A stretch of 40,884 nucleotides of DNA from Rhizobiaceae bacterium (GCA_030065115.1 JASJDO010000010.1:1-40884); one strand, 5' to 3'; numbered from the stretch's first letter, positions 27,372 to 35,381 are shown. Notes: generated from the sequence alone by a model not told the origin. Program-made: numbers and translations.

Positions 27372-28415
27372 TCAATTTTCAGGACTAATTTGCTCAAAAG
27401 CTCTCAATACCATCTGAAAATCATCAGGAATTTGTGATTCAAAGCGTATGGTCTCGCCTGTCACAGGGTGTTCAAATCCAAGAATCGCGGCATGTAATGC
27501 TTGCCGTTTGAAGCCGGAGAGAACTTTTTGAGTGGCTTCCGGAAGCTTGTTTTCCTTTGTTTGAAAGTGTTTGCCGTATTCCTGGTCTCCGACCAGTGGA
27601 TGGCCAATGTGGCTCATATGGACCCGGATTTGGTGGGTGCGCCCTGTTTCAAGGCGACATTCGACCAAAGAAGCAAGTGGGAACCCATCTTCATCGAGGC
27701 CAAACTCGGATCTCACCGTAAAGTGCGTGATTGCTTCTTTTGCTTCGGAATGCGTTTCCTTGACCACTGCGCGTTTCTTGCGGTTGTTTGGCGACCTGGC
27801 CAGCGGCGCGCTCACGGTTCCAGTCATTCGCTCAAACCGCCCCCAAACTAGGGCCAGATAAACTCGTTCAAGCGGGCCTGTTCGGCCATGGTCCATAAAC
27901 TGCGCAGTCAATCCGGCATGCGCCTGTTCGGTTTTAGCGACAACCAGCAGGCCAGAGGTTTCCTTGTCGAGCCTGTGCACAATGCCTGGACGACGCACAC
28001 CACCTATCCCTGAGAGGCTATTCCCGCAATGATGAAGCAGGGCATTGACCATTGTACCGCTCCAATGCCCAATGGCGGGATGTACGACCATGCCTGCCGG
28101 TTTGTTTATGATCAGCAGATGGTCATCTTCGAAAAACACATCGAGCGGAATGTCTTCAGCCTTTGGAACTGCATCTTCCGGTTCAGGCACTTCCACATGG
28201 ATCACCTCACCCATTTTTATTCGGTAGTTGGGTTCCTTGTTTTGTGTATTACCCACATGGACACCAATCGTCTTGATAATGTCTTTGACGCGGGAGCGGG
28301 AAACGTAATCCGGCATGTGTGAAGCGATAAATGCATCAAGCCGCATGCCCTGTTCACTTTCTTCAACAGTGAAGGCTTCCCCTTTTTCACGAGGTCCGTT
28401 AACAGTCATGGACAT
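27372..28415 (-). CDS. rluD: RluD-like 23S rRNA pseudouridine synthase
   Basis: An RluA-family pseudouridine synthase. The N-terminal S4 RNA-binding domain (GMRLDAFIASHMPDYVSRSRV) and the catalytic domain with GIVHRLDKETSGLLVVAKT, where the aspartate is the catalytic nucleophile, match RluC/RluD. The order S4 plus catalytic core and the insert pattern favour RluD, which modifies helix 69 of 23S rRNA. The LETGRTHQIRVHMSHIGHPLVGD motif is complete. Two ATGs (28415 and 28409) are both usable; the frame is open 105 bases further upstream but that part reads as non-native. The gene diverges from a small membrane-protein gene with only about 23 bases between starts. Confidence 0.9.
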   Translation of the reverse strand: MSMTVNGPREKGEAFTVEESEQGMRLDAFIASHMPDYVSRSRVKDIIKTIGVHVGNTQNKEPNYRIKMGEVIHVEVPEPEDAVPKAEDIPLDVFFEDDHLLIINKPAGMVVHPAIGHWSGTMVNALLHHCGNSLSGIGGVRRPGIVHRLDKETSGLLVVAKTEQAHAGLTAQFMDHGRTGPLERVYLALVWGRFERMTGTVSAPLARSPNNRKKRAVVKETHSEAKEAITHFTVRSEFGLDEDGFPLASLVECRLETGRTHQIRVHMSHIGHPLVGDQEYGKHFQTKENKLPEATQKVLSGFKRQALHAAILGFEHPVTGETIRFESQIPDDFQMVLRAFEQISPEN

Positions 28416-28438
28416 TGATCCCCAATTTTGAGGTAACC

Positions 28439-28783
28439 ATGGGCGCGGAATACGAAGATGAACCCCCTCTTGATCCGGTATTGGAGAATGTGAGGCGGAA
28501 GCTGGTCCGTCGCATGGCATGGTCGCTCGGTATCATGATGATAGGGCTTATGGCGGTCCTTGGCGCAATTGTCTACAAGATAAGCACGCCACAACAGGCT
28601 TCGGATATCTTATCTGCTGAAGAAGGGCTTGTAATCGATATTCCGGATGGCGCGGATGTGGTGTCTTCTTCGCTCGATGAAGATTTTCTGCTTATCACAA
28701 TTAGACTGGCAGATGGCGGCTATCAGCTACTCTCAGTCGATCGGAAGACCGGTGAAACACGCTCACAACTGGAATTGCAGTAG
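28439..28783 (+). CDS. Small single-pass membrane protein, DUF6476-like
   Basis: A protein of about 114 residues starting at ATG 28439, placed by GAGG at 28430-28433. An acidic N-terminus (GAEYEDEPPLDPVLENVRRKLVRR) precedes one membrane helix at about residues 29-47 (WSLGIMMIGLMAVLGAIVY). The C-terminal domain (EEGLVIDIPDGADVVSSSLDEDFLLITIRLADGGYQLLSVDRKTGE) would be periplasmic and beta-rich. Small proteins of this shape often sit next to RluA-family genes in alphaproteobacteria, and I believe the family is DUF6476, though I cannot confirm the number. Function is unknown. Its promoter must lie within the start of rluD, because the two genes diverge with about 23 bases between them. Confidence 0.8.
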   Translation: MGAEYEDEPPLDPVLENVRRKLVRRMAWSLGIMMIGLMAVLGAIVYKISTPQQASDILSAEEGLVIDIPDGADVVSSSLDEDFLLITIRLADGGYQLLSVDRKTGETRSQLELQ

Positions 28784-28813
28784 GGCCTGACCCTGTTGAG
28801 AACGCGGCTCGGG

Positions 28814-30064
28814 TTAGCGGCTATCAGCTACCTCCTGGATTGCTCTTATCCGGTCCGCCAGCGTAGACTTGCTGCTGGCGATATCGCTCGCTTCCGCTTT
28901 TGCATCGGTGTCTGCCAGAATTTTCTTGATGGTTGAATTTTCGCCCTCCAGTGTGGAGGTCATTGCGGCGACTTGCGCTGCAAGATCATTAATCCTTTCG
29001 CGCATATAGGCGCTTTCCTGCCGCTCATCGGACCAATCCTGATCCGCGCTGTTTTTAATCGCAGCAAGCTCGGTTTTCATTTCCTCATTTTCTTCACGGA
29101 GCTTTTGCATCGCTGACGACTTCTCATCCACCTCGTCGCGCAAGGTGGCGACGATGGCTTCTACATTTTCATTCGATGCATCGTTGAGGAGTGCTTCGGT
29201 CTGGAGCGCATACTTGGCCAGTTTTGCCTCCAGCTCTACAGTCTTTGCTTTCTCGTCAATCAATTGAGAAGTTAGATCAGATACGTTTGCTTCTTCGTTT
29301 ATCTCGGATCTTGCGGATTTTTCAGCGGCTTTGAGTTGTTTCTCAAATGACTTTCTCGCGGAGTTCAACTCACGCTCTGTCGTCTTTACAACTTGTCTGG
29401 CCTCTTTCAGATCTTCTTTTGCAGCCGTCAGTTTTTCGTTCAGGGATGTTTTTTCATCCAAAAGTTTCGCGATCTTTTTAGCCTTGTCATCTTCTGACAT
29501 GTCGAAAGTTGAAACGGTCCCTTTAAGTGCCTCAACTGTAGCATTGCTTGCTGTGAGTTCGATCTCTGCGGTTTTTAGGGCCTGCTGCGCATCATAGGAA
29601 GATGTGCGCAAATCCTTGACCTCATTCGTGAGGATTTCATGTTCAGCTTGCAGGGTCTGGTGACGTTCATTCAGTGCATTCAGTTTTGCTTCCCGCTCAT
29701 TCAGCCCTTGCGTGACTTCGAGGCTTCTTGCTTCCAGCTTCCTAATTTCTGCGTGGCGTTCCTTGTTCTCGATATCTAGTTTATTGACTTCATCGCGCCT
29801 TCTGTTGATTTCGATCAGTTGTGTGGATGCCTTGTTGCGAAGCTCTTCGACGTTCATTTCGAGGCGGCGTGTGCTCATGGCAAATTCAGCCCGCAATTGG
29901 TCCTTATCAGCCTGAATCTCATTGAGTGTAAGGGGCACCGAGCTTTCAATCCGCTTCTTGGTTAGAACAACCGCGCGATTCCATATTGCAGGCGCGACCA
30001 TTAGTGCGAGCAAAGCAGCGCTCAAAAAACCAAGAATGAAATACAATACAGCTTCTAAAAACAT
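28814..30064 (-). CDS. Membrane-anchored long coiled-coil protein of unknown function
   Basis: About 416 residues from ATG 30064, where the frame gives MFLEAVLYFILGFLSAALLALMVAPAIW, a clean N-terminal membrane anchor; upstream codons in the open frame read as non-native. Residues about 45-400 are almost entirely charged heptad sequence (for example NVEELRNKASTQLIEINRRRDEVNKLD, EREAKLNALNERHQTLQAEHEIL, ESAYMRERINDLAAQVAAM). This is the pattern of a long coiled coil, probably in the cytoplasm. It ends IRAIQEVADSR. I recognise no named family, although scaffold or filament roles are common for such proteins. It is convergent with the small gene at 28439-28783 and has no terminator between. Confidence 0.78.
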   Translation of the reverse strand: MFLEAVLYFILGFLSAALLALMVAPAIWNRAVVLTKKRIESSVPLTLNEIQADKDQLRAEFAMSTRRLEMNVEELRNKASTQLIEINRRRDEVNKLDIENKERHAEIRKLEARSLEVTQGLNEREAKLNALNERHQTLQAEHEILTNEVKDLRTSSYDAQQALKTAEIELTASNATVEALKGTVSTFDMSEDDKAKKIAKLLDEKTSLNEKLTAAKEDLKEARQVVKTTERELNSARKSFEKQLKAAEKSARSEINEEANVSDLTSQLIDEKAKTVELEAKLAKYALQTEALLNDASNENVEAIVATLRDEVDEKSSAMQKLREENEEMKTELAAIKNSADQDWSDERQESAYMRERINDLAAQVAAMTSTLEGENSTIKKILADTDAKAEASDIASSKSTLADRIRAIQEVADSR

Positions 30065-30179
30065 GAGGAGCCTTGCACACGAATTGAAGGTCGACCGGCC
30101 AACATCATTGCATGTAACTGCAGAATTATCCAACTAAACGAATTGTTAACCCTGAAATTCTGGCGTTATGATTAACCAC

Positions 30180-30205
30180 AAAAAAGGGCGCCACGCGGGC
30201 ACCCT
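30180..30205 (-). terminator. Rho-independent terminator after eipA
   Basis: Read on the minus strand, GGGTGCC (30198-30204) pairs with GGCGCCC (30186-30192) around a 5-base loop. A T-run follows (A's at 30179-30185 on the plus strand). It lies 27 bases downstream of the eipA stop and isolates eipA from the coiled-coil gene. Confidence 0.85.
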
Positions 30206-30232
30206 CGGAAATGCGAATTGTATCCAGGTGAT

Positions 30233-30838
30233 CTAAAACGGGTTCACTCGTGGCGTTGCGCGCAGTTTCAGATACCCCACATTGACCCCAAGTCGTGCAC
30301 CTACACCAGTGCGGACCGGCACCAGATGTACACCGTCCCGGGTCAGCGCTGTAACGCCTACGCCACCAACAAGGAAAGCAGAACCGCTGACGCCGAAATA
30401 ACGTCGGTAAAGTCCCTGCACGCTGGGCAGGTTATACACCAGCATCATGGTGCGGTTTCCGTCACCACCATAATCCCAGCCTATTGATGGGCCTTGCCAG
30501 AACACTTTGTGGTCGCCTGCATTCTTGGTGTGCAGCAGGCCTTCTCCATATCTAAGCCCGCCGATAAATGCACCACTTGCTTCCTCTCCGAGGATGTAGC
30601 CATTGGGGAGACCGTATTTTGCAAAGGTTCGCTCAAGGGCTGCAGCAATATTACCTGAAGTGGCCCCAAAAAACCGGTGTCCGGCATCAATCACTTCTTG
30701 GCTGGAGTAATGATTGCTGCTTTGGGCATTTACTTTTGTGGAGGTTGTAAACACCACCGATAGAAGCAGCGCGATGACGAAAACTGCATTCACAAGATGG
30801 CTCAACATCCCTAGTTGTTTGGGCCTGATGGCTAACAT
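30233..30838 (-). CDS. eipA: Envelope integrity protein EipA (DUF1134)
   Basis: A periplasmic DUF1134 protein of about 201 residues. Signal sequence: LVNAVFVIALLLSVVFTTSTKVNAQ. The mature part has the family pattern YSSQEVIDAGHRFFGATSGNIAAALERTFAKYGLPNGYILGEEASGAFIGGLRYGEG, then VFWQGPSIGWDYGGDGNRTMMLVYNL and the glycine-rich VGGVGVTAL block, ending VNPF. I used ATG 30838, which is preceded on its strand by an AAGG Shine-Dalgarno; the frame is open 75 bases further. EipA supports envelope integrity in Brucella, and its expression there is reported to be driven by CtrA. Here it sits next to chpT on the opposite strand. Confidence 0.9.
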   Translation of the reverse strand: MLAIRPKQLGMLSHLVNAVFVIALLLSVVFTTSTKVNAQSSNHYSSQEVIDAGHRFFGATSGNIAAALERTFAKYGLPNGYILGEEASGAFIGGLRYGEGLLHTKNAGDHKVFWQGPSIGWDYGGDGNRTMMLVYNLPSVQGLYRRYFGVSGSAFLVGGVGVTALTRDGVHLVPVRTGVGARLGVNVGYLKLRATPRVNPF

Positions 30839-31056
30839 GATTTCTACCTTTTTTATCGCGATCGTTCGTTTCCATGAAGTATTAATGAAAACCTTTTCCG
30901 AATGGTGAATCAATTGTGACTTTTTTTGGGTAAATTATAGGCATTTCCATGCTGTGATATGGACGAGCGGCACTGCTAAGCGCTGCCTTGTTTTCCAAAC
31001 TTGTGGTAAAAGAAAAAACGAATCGGCGGTGGAACAAAAACAACTAGGGAAAAGCT

Positions 31057-31704
31057 ATGCCAAAATTGCCTGATCTTGCCGGAATGGATCTGGCTGCCCT
31101 TCTATGTTCGAGGGTATGTCATGATGTAATCTCGCCAGTGGGTGCGATTGCCAATGGTATCGAACTCTTGGACGAAGGCGCAGATGACGATACCGCAGAG
31201 ATCGCCATGGATCTCATCCGGTCATCAGCAAAAAACGCTTCTGCAAGACTTCAATTTGCGCGGATTGCATTTGGTGCGGCAGGTTCCGCCGGTGCTCACA
31301 TTGATACTGGTGACGCAGAGGCGGTAGCCCGGGCCTTCTTTGACAATGAAAAGAAAACTGATCTGGAGTGGTATGGCGAGCGGGCGATCATCGCGAAAAA
31401 TCAGGTCAAGTTTCTGCTGAACTTGGTTCTGGTGGGGCTCGGCGCTATTCCCCGTGGCGGTGTTGTGAAGGCCGAAATGGAAGACCCGAACGGGACTCCG
31501 ACTTTTCGCGTTACTTCAACCGGAATGAATGCGCGTGTGCCAGCTGCATTCCTTGCGTTGTTGAATGGCGAATTTGACGAACAGATTGATGCTCATGCAA
31601 TCCAACCGATCTACACACTCCAGCTTGCAGAAGCTGCGGGCCTTGCTGTGAGTGTACGTTTGGAAGGCGAGAATGTGGTATTTGAGGCCAAGGCAGCGGC
31701 TTAA
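31057..31704 (+). CDS. chpT: Histidine phosphotransferase ChpT
   Basis: ChpT passes phosphate from the hybrid kinase CckA to CtrA and CpdR, controlling the alphaproteobacterial cell cycle. The 215-residue product begins with the four-helix dimerisation domain carrying the phosphorylated histidine: LLCSRVCHDVISPVGAIANGIELL, with His22 as the phosphoacceptor. The second half resembles a degenerate histidine-kinase ATPase fold without usable nucleotide-binding boxes, as known for ChpT. CckA is not in the window. Neighbours are eipA (divergent), a receiver protein and ctrA, so a whole phosphorelay arm is gathered here. Confidence 0.95.
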   Translation: MPKLPDLAGMDLAALLCSRVCHDVISPVGAIANGIELLDEGADDDTAEIAMDLIRSSAKNASARLQFARIAFGAAGSAGAHIDTGDAEAVARAFFDNEKKTDLEWYGERAIIAKNQVKFLLNLVLVGLGAIPRGGVVKAEMEDPNGTPTFRVTSTGMNARVPAAFLALLNGEFDEQIDAHAIQPIYTLQLAEAAGLAVSVRLEGENVVFEAKAAA

Positions 31705-31732
31705 GGTCTGTTGGGCTATTGATCGCAATGTC

Positions 31733-31747
31733 TTAAGGGTTTGCTAA
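31733..31747 (+). promoter_or_regulatory. Candidate CtrA box before the receiver-protein gene
   Basis: TTAA-N7-CTAA at 31733-31747 (spacer GGGTTTG), continuing as CTAACCAT. It matches the CtrA consensus at seven of eight defined positions and lies about 120 bases upstream of the response-regulator start, between chpT and that gene. Confidence 0.45.
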
Positions 31748-31867
31748 CCATAAGTGGGGAAGCTTGCCCGCCAAAGTGTTTTGAGTGCTGCTCATGTTGT
31801 CGCGTTAGTCACTCTTTAAGTCCGCTGGTGTATGGTCTGGCGTTAAATACAATTTGGATAGTGTGAT

Positions 31868-32254
31868 ATGCGAATCTTTATGATTGTCGATGATTCACCT
31901 GTGATCCGCAGGGTAGGATGCCGAATTATCAGTGATCTTGGTTTTTCCGTAGTAGAGGCTGGCGATGGCTTTGAAGGCCTTGAGAAGGCCCGACGTGAAA
32001 TGCCGGACGTCATCATGGTGGATTGGGATCTTGTTGGCATGACAGGCCTTGAGTTCATCGAAGACCTCAATAAAATTCCTGCTTCGCAACACACAAAAGT
32101 GCTTTATTGCACGAGTGAAATCATGATTCCGGAAATGACCAAAGCCAAGCGGGCAGGGGCTTCAGGCTTTTTGATGAAACCTTTTAATAGAGAGATTGTC
32201 ATTCATAAGCTGATCGAATCCGGAGTTATGGATCAGCCTCCAGCTGCCGCCTAA
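31868..32254 (+). CDS. Single-domain response regulator (CheY-like receiver)
   Basis: A 128-residue receiver domain with no output domain. Residues D8-D9 form the acidic pocket, and the likely phosphoacceptor is Asp52 in IMVDWDLVGMTG. The conserved Thr is in LYCTSE and the Lys in GFLMKPF. The DWDLVGMTG pattern differs from DivK and from CpdR, so I do not assign either. Its position between chpT and ctrA, with a possible CtrA box upstream, suggests it belongs to the cell-cycle phosphorelay, either as a ChpT target or as a phosphate sink. It converges with ctrA, and the two share a terminator. Confidence 0.88.
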   Translation: MRIFMIVDDSPVIRRVGCRIISDLGFSVVEAGDGFEGLEKARREMPDVIMVDWDLVGMTGLEFIEDLNKIPASQHTKVLYCTSEIMIPEMTKAKRAGASGFLMKPFNREIVIHKLIESGVMDQPPAAA

Positions 32255-32286
32255 GCCAGTCGAATTCATTCTAATCATTGGGCATC

Positions 32287-32321
32287 AAAAAAGCCACTTT
32301 CAGACGAAAGCGGCTTTTTTG
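32287..32321. terminator. Bidirectional terminator between the receiver gene and ctrA
   Basis: A long stem (AAAAAAGCC ... GGCTTTTTT, with CTTTC/GAAAG inside and one A-C mismatch) has an AGAC loop. A-runs on the left and T-runs on the right let it work on both strands for these convergent genes. Confidence 0.85.
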
Positions 32322-32342
32322 TGTGATTATTTAAACGTTGGT

Positions 32343-33050
32343 CTACGCGATTTCGCGAAGCTCTTCCGAAGCACCGTCTGGTTCGCGAAGAACGTAGCCG
32401 CGACCCCATACAGTCTCGATGTAATTCAAGCCATCTGCTGCTGCAGCAAGCTTTTTGCGCAGTTTACAGATGAATACGTCGATGATCTTGAGTTCTGGCT
32501 CATCCATGCCACCATAAAGATGGTTTAGGAACATTTCCTTGGTAAGGGTAGTGCCCTTGCGCAGGGAAAGGAGCTCAAGCATCTGGTATTCTTTGCCAGT
32601 CAGGTGAACACGTTGACCATTAATTTCTACCGTCTTGGCGTCCAGGTTAACCACAAGATCGCCGGTTGTGATCACAGATTGTGCGTGGCCTTTCGAGCGA
32701 CGAACAATTGCGTGAATTCGAGCGATAAGTTCATCTTTGTGGAATGGCTTAGTCATGTAATCATCTGCACCAAACCCAAGTCCACGAACCTTGTCTTCAA
32801 TTCCGGCCAAGCCTGAGAGAATGAGAATAGGTGTCTTGATTTTCGACAGACGAAGCGTCCGCAAAACTTCATATCCCGACATGTCCGGCAGATTGAGATC
32901 CAGCAGGATGATATCGTAGTCGTAGAGCTTTCCGAGATCCACACCCTCCTCGCCAAGATCGGTAGTGTAAACGTTGAAACTCTCGGATTTCAGCATCAAT
33001 TCGATGCTTTGAGCTGTAGCGCTGTCATCTTCAATCAGCAATACGCGCAT
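32343..33050 (-). CDS. ctrA: Cell cycle master regulator CtrA
   Basis: CtrA is an OmpR-type response regulator that controls division, flagellar and envelope genes. In some alphaproteobacteria it also blocks replication initiation. The 235-residue product has an N-terminal receiver with [20 protein letters not shown], phosphoacceptor Asp51 ([17 protein letters not shown]) and the conserved Lys in [26 protein letters not shown]. The C-terminal winged helix has [51 protein letters not shown] and the closing [20 protein letters not shown] precedes the start on the minus strand. Its upstream region holds near-matches to its own binding site and one GANTC site, so autoregulation and CcrM control are likely. 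Confidence 0.99.
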   Translation of the reverse strand: MRVLLIEDDSATAQSIELMLKSESFNVYTTDLGEEGVDLGKLYDYDIILLDLNLPDMSGYEVLRTLRLSKIKTPILILSGLAGIEDKVRGLGFGADDYMTKPFHKDELIARIHAIVRRSKGHAQSVITTGDLVVNLDAKTVEINGQRVHLTGKEYQMLELLSLRKGTTLTKEMFLNHLYGGMDEPELKIIDVFICKLRKKLAAAADGLNYIETVWGRGYVLREPDGASEELREIA

Positions 33051-33526
33051 CTTTATCCCCTTTTAGCCTTTCTCAGCATATCGGTCCCAGGTTGCCTCTA
33101 TTGACCAGGAGCCTGCTTGGTTAACAGTTCATAACCATGATGCTGATACATAATGGTTAACAAATTGTAATTCTCGGGTGCAACCCATTAATTTGAGTAA
33201 AAAAACATCTCTAAACGACTGAAATTCAACGTTTTCCGTATTTTACTCGACCCTGTTCCAAGTTGATTTAGCCTTGATTTGGCGAATCACCTGTCTTTGG
33301 GTGTTAAGGATTGACTTACCTTCGGTTTACCCGGCTTTAACAATCTGTTCCTATAATTAAGAAGTCGAGTAAACGAATGATTAACGGAAGAGTAAATTTC
33401 CGGTAACAATTTCGATTATCAGGGCCGGGGGGTGAGAGTTTTACTCTTCTAGTCCGTTTTGACGGGTAAAGAGTATTGAGTATTTGGGGTCCTAGACCCT
33501 GTTTGCGGTTCACAGGAGTATTGAGT
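33051..33526. promoter_or_regulatory. Divergent ctrA / fliJ-like regulatory region
   Basis: This gene-free stretch of 476 bases serves two divergent genes. Near ctrA it holds TTAACAGTTCATAACCAT at 33121-33138, and ATGGTTAAC at 33153-33161, whose complement contains TTAACCAT; both are near-matches to CtrA half-sites. One GANTC site (GAATC) is at 33284-33288. On the fliJ-like side there is TTAA-N7-GTAA at about 33381, and a hairpin-rich leader with a repeated 13-mer (described separately). No open frame longer than background is seen. Position-specific promoter elements cannot be fixed by eye. Confidence 0.55.
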
Positions 33527-33528
33527 AT
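33471..33528 (+). repeat. 13-base direct repeat with hairpin in the fliJ-like leader
   Basis: GAGTATTGAGTAT occurs exactly at 33471-33483 and 33516-33528, 45 bases apart. The second copy contains most of the start codon (ATG 33527). Between the copies lies a hairpin, GGGTC (33487-33491) with GACCC (33495-33499), loop CTA. A further small hairpin, AGAGT/ACTCT, lies just before at 33435-33447. Confidence 0.75.
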
Positions 33529-33922
33529 GAAATCGCGCGATAACCTGCTTCGATTGAAGCATTTTCAGGTGGAGGATAAAACCCGCCAGCTGACACAGAT
33601 TGACATGATGATTGCCGAGTTCGAAAAAATGTTTGGTGATCTTCAAGCTCAGGTCCAGATTGAAGAAGAGAAAGCGGGGATCACTGATCCGACGCATTTC
33701 GCTTATCCGACGTTCGCCAAAGCGGCGCGCCAGCGTCAGGAAAACCTCAAAGGCTCAATTGATGATTTGAAAGACAAGCGTGTGAACGCAGTCGCTGCTT
33801 TGGAAGAAGCAGAAGAAGAGTTGAAGAAGGCTCAGAAGCTTGAGCAGCGTGATGGTGGCACCGGTGAATTGGACACATCAGCTGACGATCTGGCCGAGAA
33901 CCGCGCCATGATGATCGGATAG
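33527..33922 (+). CDS. FliJ-like coiled-coil protein next to ctrA
   Basis: A 131-residue, almost wholly helical protein starting at ATG 33527 (MKSRDNLLRLKHFQVEDKTRQLTQIDMMIAEFEKM). The frame is open 51 bases further upstream, but that part reads as leader. It carries the conserved GITDPTHFAYPTFAKAARQRQENL block, then a coiled-coil tail (VNAVAALEEAEEELKKAQKLEQ). Such proteins beside ctrA in Rhizobiales are often annotated as flagellar export protein FliJ, a chaperone of the type III export gate. No other flagellar gene is in the window, so a flagellar role is unproved. A terminator follows. Confidence 0.85.
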   Translation: MKSRDNLLRLKHFQVEDKTRQLTQIDMMIAEFEKMFGDLQAQVQIEEEKAGITDPTHFAYPTFAKAARQRQENLKGSIDDLKDKRVNAVAALEEAEEELKKAQKLEQRDGGTGELDTSADDLAENRAMMIG

Positions 33923-33948
33923 TTTCCGAACTTATTGATTACAAGATA

Positions 33949-33976
33949 GAGCCTGGACCAAGTTCCAGGCTTTTTT
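33949..33976 (+). terminator. Rho-independent terminator after the fliJ-like gene
   Basis: GCCTGGA (33951-33957) pairs with TCCAGGC (33964-33970) around a CCAAGT loop and is followed by six T. It also stands at the 3' side of the convergent aminotransferase gene. Confidence 0.87.
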
Positions 33977-33992
33977 GTTTGTCCAGGTTGCA

Positions 33993-35366
33993 TTACGCGG
34001 CGGGAAAAGCTTTCTCGATTTTTCCCAGCATCGCTTCAACCCCGTTCAGCAGGTCTCTGACCTGACTGCTCTCGATAATCAATGGCGGGCAGAACGCAAC
34101 GGTGTCCATAATATTGCGGATGATGACGCCTTCTTCAAGGAGCGCCTTATTGGCGGCCAGGCCCATTTGCCCCGGAGTTTCGCCGGCGAGTTTTTCTTCC
34201 TTGTTGGTGACGAGCTCCAGTCCGGCAATCATGCCCACACCGCGAACTTCACCCACATTGGGGTGATCGGCCAACGCACGCAAACCTTTTAGGAATTGCA
34301 CGCCGTTTTCACGGGTTTGCTGCACAAGGTCCCGCTCTTCGATGATGGCTAGGTTTTCAAGTGCAACCGCTGCGCCAACTGGATGACCAGCGCCTGTGTA
34401 GCCATGACCAAGAACACCGATACGACCGCTTTCTTCTGCAATTGGTTCATAGAAGCGCTCATTGATCATGATCGCTGAGAAGGGCGCATAACTGGATGTG
34501 ATTTGCTTGGACATGACCATCACATCCGGGTTCATGCCAAAAGTTTCTGTGCCAAACATGCTGCCAGTACGCCCAAACCCGCAAATCACCTCATCTGCGA
34601 CAAGCAAGACATCGTATTTATCGAGAACCGGTTGAATTTTCTCCCAATAGGTCTTTGGGGGAACGACCACGCCACCAGCGCCCATTACCGGTTCAGCAAA
34701 AAAGGCAGCAATCGTTTCCGGTCCTTCTTCAAGGATCATTGCTTCGAGATCATTGGCACAGCGTGTAGCGAACTCTTCTTCGCTTTCGCCTGTCTCGCCT
34801 TCTCGCCAGTAGTGCGGGCAGGTTGTGTGCAGGATACGATCAATCGGCATATCAAAGGATTTGTGATTGTAAGGAAGTCCTGTGAGACTTCCCGATGCTA
34901 GGGTCACACCATGATATCCGCGAATGCGGCTGATGATCTTTTTCTTTTCAGGTTTGCCGAGTGCGTTGGAACGGTACCATATCATCTTGAGGACCGTGTC
35001 ATTGGCTTCTGAACCCGAATTGGTGAAGAACACCTTGCTCATTGGAACGGGTGCAATGCTGATCAGCTTTTCGGCCAGGTCAATCGCTTTGGAATGCGAT
35101 TTATGGGTAAAGTTGTGGTAAAAAGGCAGCTCACGCATCTGGTCGGATGCGGCCTTGATCAGACGTTCTTCGCTGAACCCGAGTGCTGCGCTCCACAGTC
35201 CGGCCATAGCTTCAATATATTTGGTGCCCTGATTATCGAAGACGTAAATGCCATCGCCCTTTTCAATGATCATTGGACCAATTTCAGCATGGGCGATCGC
35301 ATTCGTGTAGGAATGAAAGTGATAGGCGATGTCCCGTGCTTCCGGCGAGTTGGGCATGTGGTTCAT
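33993..35366 (-). CDS. Class III PLP-dependent aminotransferase
   Basis: A 457-residue enzyme of the omega-aminotransferase group, which moves amino groups from amines or omega-amino acids to pyruvate or 2-oxoglutarate. Recognisable parts are YHFHSYTNAIAHAEIGPMII and YIEAMAGLWSAALGFSEERL. The PLP phosphate-binding FFTNSGSEANDTVLKM, RGYHGVTLASGSLTG, LLVADEVICGFGRTG with the PLP-binding aspartate, and the Schiff-base lysine in MVMSKQITSSYAP are present. The substrate is not clear; putrescine, taurine, beta-alanine and aromatic amines are all handled by close relatives. It follows the SDR gene by 15 bases, so the two form an operon. It lies between the fliJ-like gene and sciP, in what is otherwise a cell-cycle region. 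Confidence 0.92.
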   Translation of the reverse strand: MNHMPNSPEARDIAYHFHSYTNAIAHAEIGPMIIEKGDGIYVFDNQGTKYIEAMAGLWSAALGFSEERLIKAASDQMRELPFYHNFTHKSHSKAIDLAEKLISIAPVPMSKVFFTNSGSEANDTVLKMIWYRSNALGKPEKKKIISRIRGYHGVTLASGSLTGLPYNHKSFDMPIDRILHTTCPHYWREGETGESEEEFATRCANDLEAMILEEGPETIAAFFAEPVMGAGGVVVPPKTYWEKIQPVLDKYDVLLVADEVICGFGRTGSMFGTETFGMNPDVMVMSKQITSSYAPFSAIMINERFYEPIAEESGRIGVLGHGYTGAGHPVGAAVALENLAIIEERDLVQQTRENGVQFLKGLRALADHPNVGEVRGVGMIAGLELVTNKEEKLAGETPGQMGLAANKALLEEGVIIRNIMDTVAFCPPLIIESSQVRDLLNGVEAMLGKIEKAFPAA

Positions 35367-35381
35367 GTGGATGTCCTGATC

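Noticed and set aside
30839-31056. CtrA box upstream of eipA, expected from work in Brucella
   Set aside because: I looked in the eipA/chpT intergenic region and found no TTAA-N7-TTAA or clear near-match; only a GANTC site (GAATC at about 30908) and a TATAAT-like element on the minus strand.
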